Shown: positions 51,669 to 59,061, numbered from the stretch's first letter. The stretch is DNA of 64,000 nucleotides from Thermatribacter sp048814795 (GCA_048814795.1 CP184673.1:496001-560000), one strand, 5' to 3'. Notes: generated by a model from the letters alone, not told the origin. Translations and numbers: made by a program.

Positions 51669-52994
51669 TCATTGTGCTCCTTTTCCAAACAGCATGACCA
51701 GAACAGTTCGGGCAAGTATTTCAAAATCCAGGCTTGGTGAAAGATTTCGTAAATAATAAAGGTCGTATTCGAGTTTTTCCCACACCGTTTCCGGACCTTC
51801 GTCGTATCTTCCGTAAACCTGAGCCCAGCCGGTTATGCCGGGTTTCACAAGAAGCCTTGTTTTGTAGTGCGGTATGATTTTTTTCCACTGTTCCACAAAT
51901 TCGGGGCGCTCTGGCCGGGGGCCTATCAGGCTCATCTCGCCTCGTAGAACGTTCCAGAGCTGAGGCAGTTCATCGAGGCGAGTTTTACGAAGAATTCTTC
52001 CTATTCGGGTTACCCGGGGGTCGTTTTTTTGAGCAAGCACTGCCCCGGTTTCTCGTTCTGCATCCGGAATCATGGTTCGGAACTTGCAGAGATTGAAGGT
52101 TTTCCCGTCTTTTCCAACCCGTGCCTGCCAGTAGAGGACAGGGCCGGGAGAGTCAAGGCGTATCAGGAGAGCAACGATGGCCAAAAGCGGAGATAAAACG
52201 GTGAGCAACACAGCAGAGACTGTCCGGTCAAGGATCTCTTTAAGGGGTAAGTAAGGATTGTCCTTGAGCATTTTGGGGTAGTCCACAAGGTCAGCAAGTA
52301 CCAGCTTCACCTGTCCATATCTTTCTTCAAAGAAATAAAGTGCGCCCCGCAGGTCGTACTCAATGCCTTCTTCTTCAAGAAAGGAAGTTATTCTGGAACG
52401 TTCCTCGGGCTCAAGAATCAGTAGAAAACGGTCGATACCCAGGTCCTGAACAACGTGTCGCAGGTAATCACGCAGTTCTTCTCTGGAGAGGCCTTTAACA
52501 TCGGTTCCACCGACTACCATTCCTCGCACGGTGTTTTTCCAGTGTATATCTTCAAACATTTTTTTACCCTTCTCTCCACAGTAGAGAACGAACAGCCTGC
52601 CATTTTCCCGTTTACGGAAGAAAGGAAGGCGCAGGTAGTAAAAGGAGATAAAGTTCATGAACACCCAGAGGAGGACAATCAGGCGGGGGAATTCGAAAAG
52701 GCGCAGGTAAAAAAGAGCAGTGGTGAAAATAAAAAAGGTTAAAACGGAGGAAATGATGAGGCGAGAAGATGTAAAAAGGGAAGAGCGCGAACGCCTTGAG
52801 TAACTTCCCAGCGTTGCGTTTAAGAGTACCGAAAGAAGCGGGGCAAGAAATAGAACGTGGTAGAGGGAGGAGAGGAGGCGAAATATCGCCGGGTTGCCAC
52901 GCAGGAGCAAATGCAACCAGAAGGAGGCATACAAAGCAAAAAGGCTTGCCACATAGTCGAAAAGAGGTAAGTATTTTTGCACTGTTTTTACCAT
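51669..52994 (-). CDS. Undecaprenyl-phosphate sugar phosphotransferase (WbaP/WcaJ-like)
   Basis: A 441-residue polyprenyl glycosylphosphotransferase that starts repeat-unit synthesis by loading a sugar phosphate onto undecaprenyl phosphate. The N-terminal half has four or five membrane spans and a CoA-binding-like domain. The C-terminal catalytic domain has the membrane helix, then KFRTMIPDAE, RKTRLDELPQLWNVLRGEMSL, GPRPERPEF and KPGITGWAQV. It is the first gene of the minus-strand half of the polysaccharide locus; just upstream lies repeat block 9. Confidence 0.92.
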   Translation of the reverse strand: MVKTVQKYLPLFDYVASLFALYASFWLHLLLRGNPAIFRLLSSLYHVLFLAPLLSVLLNATLGSYSRRSRSSLFTSSRLIISSVLTFFIFTTALFYLRLFEFPRLIVLLWVFMNFISFYYLRLPFFRKRENGRLFVLYCGEKGKKMFEDIHWKNTVRGMVVGGTDVKGLSREELRDYLRHVVQDLGIDRFLLILEPEERSRITSFLEEEGIEYDLRGALYFFEERYGQVKLVLADLVDYPKMLKDNPYLPLKEILDRTVSAVLLTVLSPLLAIVALLIRLDSPGPVLYWQARVGKDGKTFNLCKFRTMIPDAERETGAVLAQKNDPRVTRIGRILRKTRLDELPQLWNVLRGEMSLIGPRPERPEFVEQWKKIIPHYKTRLLVKPGITGWAQVYGRYDEGPETVWEKLEYDLYYLRNLSPSLDFEILARTVLVMLFGKGAQ

Positions 52995-53054
52995 CTTCGA
53001 GCCCTCTTCTGAGGTAATTGTAGCACAGGTAAGCAGCTTTCAAAAAGATTTTGA

Positions 53055-53250
53055 GGAAGAAAAGGGGTCTGGTCTTTATTTTTGGTGTTTTTGGAGGTTG
53101 AAAAGAGAGATCCTGAAACAATAGACCCTGAAACAAGTTCAGGGTGACAAGCGCTTTTGCGCTTGTCAATTCAGGGTGACGTGTAGGAGACCCTGAAATG
53201 AATTCAGGGTGACGAACGCTTCGTGTTTGTCAGTTCAGGATGGGTGAGAG
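53055..53250 (-). repeat. Hairpin-repeat block 9 (inverted orientation)
   Basis: Same family as blocks 1-8 but on the minus strand: terminal motif near 53057 (GGGGTCTGGTCTTTATTTTT), then constant hairpins and stems GACAAGCGC and GACAAACACG. Confidence 0.88.
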
Positions 53251-53299
53251 AGGCATTGAAAGCGATGCGAGGGGGGCGTGGTAAGGTCCTGTTTAGATG

Positions 53300-53357
53300 T
53301 GGTGGAGCGCGAGGGGGGCAGTAATCCCCCTCAATTTATTGAGGGGAGGACGTCACC
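53300..53357 (+). repeat. Hairpin element, second copy (possible IS200/IS605 right-end remnant)
   Basis: Near-exact reverse complement of 19746-19803. On the plus strand: GTAATCCCCC, the CCCTCAATTTATTGAGGGG hairpin, then AGGACGTCACC. It overlaps the last codons of the HEPN gene below. Confidence 0.6.
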
Positions 53358-53748
53358 GGCTTTCGGTGAGGGTTTGCTGGACCCAATCCATAACTTTCCT
53401 GGCAATTCCCAGAGCTTTCTGGGCGTCTTCTCTGGTTGGCTGCCCCTGTGGCAAGAGTCCGATGTCGGGCGGATAGCGAAACCGGTATACACGATTCAGG
53501 AAATCCAGCTCTGAAGGCTCGACGGGTAGGTGTATGCCGCGAGTTTCGAACTCACTGCTCAGCTCCAGAAGGTTATGAATTCTCCTGATTTTTATGTCTT
53601 TTTCAAGAAGGAGGGCCTTAAATCCTTTTTCCACGGCCTGCTGGGCATGGAAACAGGTTTGGCGGTATATTTCCATTTCAAGGGCTTTCTGAGCCATAAT
53701 TAAATCTTCAAGGGCATAAAATAACCAGGTTTCAGTGATTCTTTTCAT
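53353..53748 (-). CDS. HEPN-domain protein, module 6
   Basis: A 131-residue HEPN protein (CFHAQQAVEKGFKALLL near residue 32; RRIHNLLEL near residue 56), paralogue of the module 2 protein at 22831-23226. As there, the region YRFRYPPDIGLLPQG lacks a clear Rx4-6H. Its stop lies at the edge of the hairpin element. It overlaps the upstream MNT gene by about 17 bases. Confidence 0.8.
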   Translation of the reverse strand: MKRITETWLFYALEDLIMAQKALEMEIYRQTCFHAQQAVEKGFKALLLEKDIKIRRIHNLLELSSEFETRGIHLPVEPSELDFLNRVYRFRYPPDIGLLPQGQPTREDAQKALGIARKVMDWVQQTLTESR

Positions 53749-54091
53749 AAAGGACTTTGCCCCGCTCCAGAATGTCTTCGATGAAGTGGCTTCCTTCTTT
53801 TCTCAGGTATTCGATTTCTTCCGGGGTGTAGACGAAGATGTCCAGAGCAATGCGGGGATAACCAAGCAGTGCCATGACTTCCATTGCTCTTTCCAGCGGT
53901 CTTTTGTCGCTGTTTTTGATGAGCAAAAGGTCGATATCGCTTTCTTCTTTCACCTCACCACTTGCCAGCGAGCCAAAGAGGATTATTTTTTCTGGCTGGT
54001 AGTTTTCGATCAAAAAACTCACTATTTTCTGTAGCTCTTGAGTGAGGAGTTCCTTTCTCTGTCGGGCAAGTTCAGGGCTGGACTTTTTCAT
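53732..54091 (-). CDS. MNT nucleotidyltransferase, module 6
   Basis: A minimal nucleotidyltransferase of about 119 residues with GSLASGEVKEESDIDLLLI near residue 40, close to module 2 (PEKIILFGSL and DIFVYTPEEIE shared). ATG 54091 is chosen by alignment to that paralogue; GTG 54097 and TTG 54106 are alternatives. It is followed by its HEPN partner. Confidence 0.82.
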   Translation of the reverse strand: MKKSSPELARQRKELLTQELQKIVSFLIENYQPEKIILFGSLASGEVKEESDIDLLLIKNSDKRPLERAMEVMALLGYPRIALDIFVYTPEEIEYLRKEGSHFIEDILERGKVLYEKNH

Positions 54092-54178
54092 CTCCACAAT
54101 AATCAACCCCAGCTTTATTTACTGGGAGCATAGACATATCCCGAAGAGGTCAAAAACATTTATCCCCTTTCCGTGATT

Positions 54179-54188
54179 ATTGTATCAC
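54179..54188 (-). promoter_or_regulatory. Extended -10 element of module 6
   Basis: On the minus strand GTGATACAAT (54188-54179) just after the terminal motif, whose TTGACC (54211-54206) lies 21 bases further upstream, a little too far for a normal -35. Confidence 0.5.
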
Positions 54189-54199
54189 AGCGAGAGGAG

Positions 54200-54283
54200 A
54201 AAGGGGGTCAAGTCTTTGATTTTGGTGTTTTTTGGGATGCTGAAATACTGAGACCCTGAAACAAGTTCAGGGTGACAATGATG
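54200..54283 (-). repeat. Hairpin-repeat block 10 (inverted orientation, short)
   Basis: Terminal motif (GGGGGTCAAGTCTTTGATTT) followed by one constant hairpin (CCCTGAAACAAGTTCAGGG). Confidence 0.85.
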
Positions 54284-54308
54284 GGGTAAATTTGGAGCGA
54301 CACGGCTT

Positions 54309-54692
54309 TCAAACCTCGACTCCTTCTGATTCGATGACTGCTCGAAGTGAAGGGGTGCAGCTTTGGATGTCAACCAGGTTGACCTCGATGTCCTCGTCAA
54401 GATCCTGCAGAAGACTCATGGCTTTGAAGGTATCTTCGGGGTGCAGTCCCCAGACTGCCAGATCCACATCAGACCAGGGAGTGAAGCATCCCTTATGGAT
54501 TAGAGAACCAAAGACTACAACCCGCTTTACTCCAAAACGTTCTCGCAAGATGTCTGCTGCCCTACGAGCGAGAGCCCAGGCCCGGGAACGCCTTTCCTCA
54601 ATTTCAGGACGAACTCTTTGCAACCGGGTAAAAAGAACATCCCGATATGCCCTGATGTCTTCAAGTGTTAGGTCTGTTGGCCTTTTTGCCAT
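54309..54692 (-). CDS. Orphan MNT-family nucleotidyltransferase
   Basis: A 127-residue protein with a 50-residue helical N-terminus (ending RRAADILRERFGVKRVVVF) and the active site GSLIHKGCFTPWSDVDLAV. No HEPN gene is adjacent: repeat blocks lie on both sides. Resembles housekeeping-type or solitary MNT proteins; function unknown. Confidence 0.75.
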   Translation of the reverse strand: MAKRPTDLTLEDIRAYRDVLFTRLQRVRPEIEERRSRAWALARRAADILRERFGVKRVVVFGSLIHKGCFTPWSDVDLAVWGLHPEDTFKAMSLLQDLDEDIEVNLVDIQSCTPSLRAVIESEGVEV

Positions 54693-54751
54693 GTTCTCAC
54701 CTTTTCAGAAAAGTCCCTGCTTCTATTATACATCACGAGTTTTAAAGGGGA

Positions 54752-54890
54752 GAAAAGGGGTCTGGTCTTTATTTTTTGTGTTTTGAGGGTGGTGAAAAGA
54801 GAGATGCTGAAAAACGAGACCCTGAAATAAGTTCAGGGTGACGGGCAGGAGATGCTGGAACAAGGAGATGTTGAACTCGTTTCTGGTCAG
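54752..54890 (-). repeat. Hairpin-repeat block 11 (inverted orientation)
   Basis: Terminal motif (GGGGTCTGGTCTTTATTTTT) and degraded constant hairpins. Confidence 0.8.
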
Positions 54891-55015
54891 AATATACAGG
54901 AGATACCTTGAAGCGTTTGAGGTAATGTTGAATTTTGGAGAACATATTTTTGAGGGGTGTTTATGATACAATGTTGCCAGAATTAATCACCCGTTAAGCG
55001 TTTCGAGGTGCTTCT

Positions 55016-55339
55016 GTGAATGTAGTTTTGGCAAAGGCTAAAGCTATTATTCAAGAAGAAGTGGAAAAAGCGGGTTTGCGCTTGCGCCAGGTTCTTCTTT
55101 TTGGGAGCCGCGCGCGGGGTGAAACTCACCCAGATAGTGATTGGGATTTCCTGGTGATTGTAGATCTTGCTCCTGAGAGAGCTACCCGTCTTCGCCTGGA
55201 GACCCGGATTGGGGTACGCCTGGTTCTGGAACGACTACCATCCGATGTGCTAATTCTTTCTGAAGATCAGTTTGCCAGACAAAGAAAGGACGTAGGGTAT
55301 ATTACTTACTATGCTGCAAAAGAGAGCGTCGTCCTTTGA
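55016..55339 (+). CDS. Orphan MNT-family nucleotidyltransferase
   Basis: A 107-residue protein with GSRARGETHPDSDWDFLVIV near residue 30, a subtype with DWDF instead of D[LIV]D. GTG start. It is on the plus strand in an otherwise minus-strand island and has no partner within its operon; the next gene is convergent. Confidence 0.75.
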   Translation: MNVVLAKAKAIIQEEVEKAGLRLRQVLLFGSRARGETHPDSDWDFLVIVDLAPERATRLRLETRIGVRLVLERLPSDVLILSEDQFARQRKDVGYITYYAAKESVVL

Positions 55340-55404
55340 GGAACGAAAGTGTACGAGCGTGGATTTTGAAAGCTGAATGATATTCCCTCTCTTACTTCCT
55401 GTTG

Positions 55405-55812
55405 TCAGGGCATCTCTTCGAGGATATGGATTATTTTTTCTGTAATTTCAAGGTACTGGTTAAGCCGAGAAAATATTTCCTCAGCAACTCTTTCCCGGTA
55501 GGTGTGTGCGGTAGCATTACGGTCTTCAATCATCCGAAAGAGGAGGGCCATATCTTGCTCTGTAAGGTATCCGAGAGAGAAAAATTCTCGGAAAGAAGAC
55601 CGCGGCGACTTTGGATAGAGCCCTTCTCTTTCCAGGTAAACCTTGATGGTTTTCCACAGGATTTCAAAGGTAAACTCAAAGCGCTGAATAGCCGAATCCC
55701 TGAAGTAGGGATAATCTGCACTGTCTCTATTGTTCTGAGTTTTATTTACTGCTTCCTGAAGGCGCTTCCAGGCGCTTTTCAGGTCTTCAAGGTACAGCTG
55801 GTGTCGATCCAT
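55405..55812 (-). CDS. HI0074-type nucleotidyltransferase-binding HEPN protein, module 7
   Basis: A 135-residue protein of the NTase_sub_bind (HI0074) family, a HEPN relative. The motif RNATAHTY near residue 97 fits Rx4HxY, so it may act like a HepT toxin. Other family features are SAIQRFEFTFEILWKTIK and the N-terminal LKSAWKRLQEA. It overlaps the upstream MNT gene by 34 bases. Confidence 0.82.
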   Translation of the reverse strand: MDRHQLYLEDLKSAWKRLQEAVNKTQNNRDSADYPYFRDSAIQRFEFTFEILWKTIKVYLEREGLYPKSPRSSFREFFSLGYLTEQDMALLFRMIEDRNATAHTYRERVAEEIFSRLNQYLEITEKIIHILEEMP

Positions 55813-56132
55813 AATATCCCTTCTTTTTTGATGATTTCCTGTAGGTTTCGGTCGGCTTTTTGATATTCCAGGAGATCAACTTTATAGGGCAAGTTTGATT
55901 CTTCGAGATAGTCTCGAAGGAGAGCGAGTTCTACTGATAGGTCTTCGCTGGATTCAAAGGCAAGGTCGATATCAGAGAACGGCTTACCAGTGCCTCTTGC
56001 CCGGGAGCCAAAAAGGTAGACACGCACCTTTTTACCAAGAAAGTACTCCCGCAAAAAGTCCCGCAGGTCTTCAACGGTAGGTGTGCTCTTTTTGAAAATA
56101 CCTGAATTTTTCCAGTATTCGATTTTTCTCAT
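55779..56132 (-). CDS. HI0073-type MNT nucleotidyltransferase, module 7
   Basis: A 117-residue minimal nucleotidyltransferase with GSRARGTGKPFSDIDLAFE near residue 43. Partner of the HI0074-like protein. The ATG at 56132 has GGAAGGG about eight bases upstream, and a TACAAT promoter lies just before. The pair has been seen in many genomes as HI0073/HI0074; toxin-antitoxin function is inferred. Confidence 0.83.
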   Translation of the reverse strand: MRKIEYWKNSGIFKKSTPTVEDLRDFLREYFLGKKVRVYLFGSRARGTGKPFSDIDLAFESSEDLSVELALLRDYLEESNLPYKVDLLEYQKADRNLQEIIKKEGILWIDTSCTLKT

Positions 56133-56158
56133 TTTCTAAGCCCTTCCTCTTCCTTCAA

Positions 56159-56167
56159 ATTGTATCA
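56159..56167 (-). promoter_or_regulatory. Extended -10 element of module 7
   Basis: On the minus strand TGATACAAT (56167-56159), preceded by GTG; a TTGACA lies 21 bases further upstream. The stretch 56168-56366 holds nothing else I can identify. Confidence 0.5.
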
Positions 56168-56366
56168 CACGAGAATTTTGAGGTTTGTCAACTGTTGCGG
56201 CGACTTACTTGGGAACTCTCTACGGGCCGGTGTAGAAGTTGTGTGGGTTGGTTTCCTTGGAAGTTAGAATGGATTGTCAGGGCAGGGTTATAGCCTCAGC
56301 TGAGGCTAAGGGTTATTTTGTGCAGAATTTTTCGTACTCATCTTGTGATTTTGTAAGTATTTTCCT

Positions 56367-56969
56367 TTAATTTTTCCTGTTATGTCTGAATTTCAACATT
56401 GCTGTATTGTTCAGAATGAGTCCGGCTGCCTTTTTACTGAGTGGTTCTCTGCGGGTGCCCGATTCGCTGAGCAGGTCCTCCCTGATTTTTATGGACAATT
56501 TTGCCAGTTCATCCGAAATGTTGTTGATATCCATTTCAGAAAACTCTTGGTCTTCCGAGCTTTCCAGAAAAATATCCAGGAATTTCTGGTATTCTTCCAG
56601 AAATTCTTCACTGGAAACTAGTGACAATTTATGAGTGAGGGCTTTTAGTTTCATCAAGTCGCTTTTCTCTACTTTGGGTTTGGAAAGCATCTCCTCTACA
56701 TAATCCAGAAATTGTTCGTAAAAACGGGTTTTTAGCTCAATATATTTGATATTTTCCTCTTTTTTGAGTTCCACTTCGGTCTGTTTGTTCAGCAGCAAAG
56801 CTGTGATTAGAGCCGTGGCTATGGTTCCCAGAAAAACCAGGATGATTTCCTGTGTAAAAGGAAATTCCTCGCTTACCATATAAGCAGCCCGCAGGAAAAG
56901 ATATCCCCCGATAAAGGCTACTGTCACCAGAAGCAAGTAAATCCATCGATATTTAAAAGTGTTATTCAT
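56367..56969 (-). CDS. Two-span membrane protein with cytoplasmic helical tail
   Basis: A protein of about 200 residues with two hydrophobic segments (about residues 8-28 and 41-62) and a charged, helical C-terminal region of about 135 residues. I do not recognise the family. The start at ATG 56969 has GGAGG about ten bases upstream. It lies in the toxin-antitoxin island without overlapping partners; it could be a single-gene defence or membrane-acting factor, but nothing proves that. Confidence 0.65.
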   Translation of the reverse strand: MNNTFKYRWIYLLLVTVAFIGGYLFLRAAYMVSEEFPFTQEIILVFLGTIATALITALLLNKQTEVELKKEENIKYIELKTRFYEQFLDYVEEMLSKPKVEKSDLMKLKALTHKLSLVSSEEFLEEYQKFLDIFLESSEDQEFSEMDINNISDELAKLSIKIREDLLSESGTRREPLSKKAAGLILNNTAMLKFRHNRKN

Positions 56970-57049
56970 TAGTCCCAATCCTCCCGCATGTTTTTATGCT
57001 GATGTAGCAAATTTAATGCTAACAACATATAGTGTCAATAAAGGAATTC

Positions 57050-57330
57050 GTAAGGGGGTCGGGTCTTTGATTTTGGTGTTTTTGGGGTTGAAAAGGGAGA
57101 TGCTGAAGAGAGACCCTGAAAAACGAGATCCTGAAACGAGTTCAGGATGGTGATAGCCTGCGGCTATCACCAGTTCAGGGTGACGGATAACGAGGAAAAA
57201 CTGAAACAATAGACCCTGAAACAAGTTCAGGATGGCTGTGACATTAGTCACAGCCAATTCAGGGTGACAAGCCAAAAGCGCTTGTCAATTCAGGGTGACG
57301 CACACTTCGTGTGCGTCAGTTCAGGGTGCA
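57050..57330 (-). repeat. Hairpin-repeat block 12 (inverted orientation)
   Basis: Terminal motif (GGGGGTCGGGTCTTTGATTT) followed by stems GGTGATAGCC (loop TGC), GGCTGTGAC and GACGCACAC with constant hairpins. It overlaps the end of the vapC-like gene: the repeat's CACCCTGA supplies that gene's stop codon. Confidence 0.88.
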
Positions 57331-57722
57331 ATTCTTTTGATCCCTTCCATTGTATCAAAGTCTTTGTCAAAGCTGTATATTTCGTTGATTCCCTGGTTTA
57401 GCATGAAATAATAGTTGAAAATATCTGCAAAGGAAGCTTTCCTTTTTGGATATGCTTCCAGGGCTTTTTCAAAAACATCTTTTAAATCCAGCTTCAACCC
57501 TCGCAAGTTTACAACAGGTAAGAGGAGATCCCGGATTTCCTCTCTTGATAATCCGTAGTAACTCTGGAGAGTGAAAATTGTTTCGAACATAACCAGGGGA
57601 CTGGTTATTATTTTTTCTTTGTTTTTCTCTACTCTTTTCAGGAGCTCCAGAACGGCTCTGGCTTTTTCTTCGTCATCGTTGGTGAAGTATCTGAGCAGGA
57701 AATTGGTGTCCAGAAATCTCAT
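57321..57722 (-). CDS. VapC-like PIN-domain ribonuclease toxin
   Basis: A 133-residue PIN protein: D in RFLDTNFLLRYF, E in MFETIFTL, D in FADIFNYYF and D in FDKDFDTM. The last codons and the TGA come from the adjoining repeat (CACCCTGAACTGAC), so the original C-terminus may have been replaced. Paired with the upstream AbrB-type antitoxin, two bases away. Confidence 0.87.
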   Translation of the reverse strand: MRFLDTNFLLRYFTNDDEEKARAVLELLKRVEKNKEKIITSPLVMFETIFTLQSYYGLSREEIRDLLLPVVNLRGLKLDLKDVFEKALEAYPKRKASFADIFNYYFMLNQGINEIYSFDKDFDTMEGIKRIAP

Positions 57723-57724
57723 TT

Positions 57725-57991
57725 TTAGTATTCACCCGTTACCTCTTGAGCTATTGCTTTTTCCACGGTTTTTCTTATCTTTTTAAAGTCTTCGGGTTTC
57801 TTTCTGGCTCGCACCTTACCAAAGTTTTCCTCTATTTTTGAGGGTATGGGGTGAAGTTCTACTCTCCCGTTTTCCCTTATCTCAAATTTCACCTGGTCTC
57901 CAGGTTGAAGCCCCAGAATAGTCCTTACTTTTTTGGGCAGGGTTATCTGTGATTTTTTGGTAAGAGTTGATGTTAGTGTATTCCTTGGCAT
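57725..57991 (-). CDS. SpoVT/AbrB-type (VapB-like) antitoxin
   Basis: An 88-residue protein whose first half is a swapped-hairpin AbrB domain (STLTKKSQITLPKKVRTILGLQPGDQVKFE), which binds DNA and represses the operon; the second half is basic and would bind the PIN toxin. Typical antitoxin partner of a VapC-family toxin. Confidence 0.88.
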   Translation of the reverse strand: MPRNTLTSTLTKKSQITLPKKVRTILGLQPGDQVKFEIRENGRVELHPIPSKIEENFGKVRARKKPEDFKKIRKTVEKAIAQEVTGEY

Positions 57992-58080
57992 ATTTTCTTA
58001 CCTCCAGTTAAGTAATACTTAATCTTATTGTAAGGCAAAAACATTTTTATAGCAAGGGGATCCGCAGAGGGGTCGGGTCT

Positions 58081-58108
58081 TTGATTTTGGTGTTTTAAAT
58101 GCTATACT
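58081..58108 (+). promoter_or_regulatory. Promoter of the transposase, -35 inside the left end
   Basis: TTGATT (58081-58086, within the terminal motif) and TATACT (58103-58108) with a 16-base spacer; the start codon at 58116 leaves almost no leader. Confidence 0.5.
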
Positions 58109-58115
58109 CATCTCC

Positions 58116-58976
58116 ATGACGCGCCCTTTGAGAATCGAATTTCCTCAGGCAGTATACCATGTTATGAGTCGTGGCAATGCTCATCAGGAAATCTTTGTAG
58201 ACGACGTAGACCGCAATGGATTCTTGCAACTTCTGGGAGAAGTGGTTGAGCGTTGCAACTGGCTCTGTCATGCCTACTGCTTGATGACCAACCATTATCA
58301 TCTATTAATCGAAACTCCCCATGCTAACCTTTCTTCTGGTATGCATCACCTGAACGGCGTTTATACCCAGAGGTTTAATCGCAGGCACAACCGGGTAGGG
58401 CACCTCTTTCAGGGAAGGTACAAAGCCATCCTGGTGGAAAAAGAAAGTTATCTTTTGGAAGTCGCCCGCTACATTGTTCTCAATCCGGTAAGAACTCAGC
58501 TGGTAGCTCGTCCTCGTGACTGGAAGTGGAGCAGTTATCGCGCAACGGCCGGGGAAGAGGAAATACCGAAGTTCCTTACCACAGACTGGATCTGGTCACA
58601 GTTCCACGAAAACCGGCACCAGGCTACGGTAGAGTATCAAAAATTTGTAAATTCGAAAAATGCTCAAAAGGAGGGGGATAAGCTCAGGTGGAAAACGATT
58701 CTGGGTAGTGAGCAGTTTTTGGAAAAGCTGAAACCATTGCTTAGAAAAGAAATGCCTTTTAAAGAGATACCCAGAAAAGAAAGACTGGTTGCTCGCCCCA
58801 GCCTGGAAGAGCTTTTTGCAGGAGTTGAGAACAGGGCGGCTCGCAATGAAAAGATTTATCAAGCTGTGTGGGACTGGGAATATTCTTTGAGAGAAGTTGC
58901 TGATTACCTGGGGCTTCATTATTCCACGGTTAGTGTTCTTGTGAAGAGAGTTAGAGAGGAAAAACACAAAAAATAA
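58116..58976 (+). CDS. REP-associated tyrosine transposase (RAYT, Y1/HUH family)
   Basis: A 286-residue protein. It opens with the family sequence RPLRIEFPQAVYHVMSRGN; the HUH motif is in LMTNHYHLLIE near residue 70; the nucleophile tyrosine lies in VARYIVLNPVR near residue 125. The C-terminal third has a helix-turn-helix (LREVADYLGLHYSTVSVL). RAYTs are domesticated single-strand transposases linked to repetitive extragenic palindromes. The stop codon lies inside the right-end motif. The enzyme looks intact. Confidence 0.92.
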   Translation: MTRPLRIEFPQAVYHVMSRGNAHQEIFVDDVDRNGFLQLLGEVVERCNWLCHAYCLMTNHYHLLIETPHANLSSGMHHLNGVYTQRFNRRHNRVGHLFQGRYKAILVEKESYLLEVARYIVLNPVRTQLVARPRDWKWSSYRATAGEEEIPKFLTTDWIWSQFHENRHQATVEYQKFVNSKNAQKEGDKLRWKTILGSEQFLEKLKPLLRKEMPFKEIPRKERLVARPSLEELFAGVENRAARNEKIYQAVWDWEYSLREVADYLGLHYSTVSVLVKRVREEKHKK

Positions 58977-58991
58977 AGATCTGACACCCCC

Positions 58992-59050
58992 TGTTTATTC
59001 TTGACTTGTTGAGGTATAATATTAATGCTAATGATAATCAATTTCATTAG
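58992..59050 (+). promoter_or_regulatory. Promoter and Fur-box-like operator of fur
   Basis: TATAAT at 59015-59020 with a weak -35, and an alternative TTGACT at 59001-59006. The following TAATGCTAATGATAATCA (59022-59040) resembles an imperfect Fur box, consistent with autoregulation. Confidence 0.6.
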
Positions 59051-59061
59051 GAGTAGATTTC

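Larger units (their letters stand above)
58069..58991 (+). mobile_element. REP-associated Y1 transposase element with inverted terminal motifs
   Basis: The left end 58069-58097 (GGGGTCGGGTCTTTGATTTT and the following T/G-rich bases) and the right end 58959-58991 (AAATAAAGATCTGACACCCC with the preceding A-rich bases) are inverted copies of the same motif and enclose one transposase gene. The same motif, alone, ends each hairpin-repeat block in this window. Confidence 0.8.

Noticed and set aside
53278..53514. Plus-strand open frame over the hairpin element and HEPN gene
   Set aside because: Antisense to a supported HEPN gene, with repeat-derived start.
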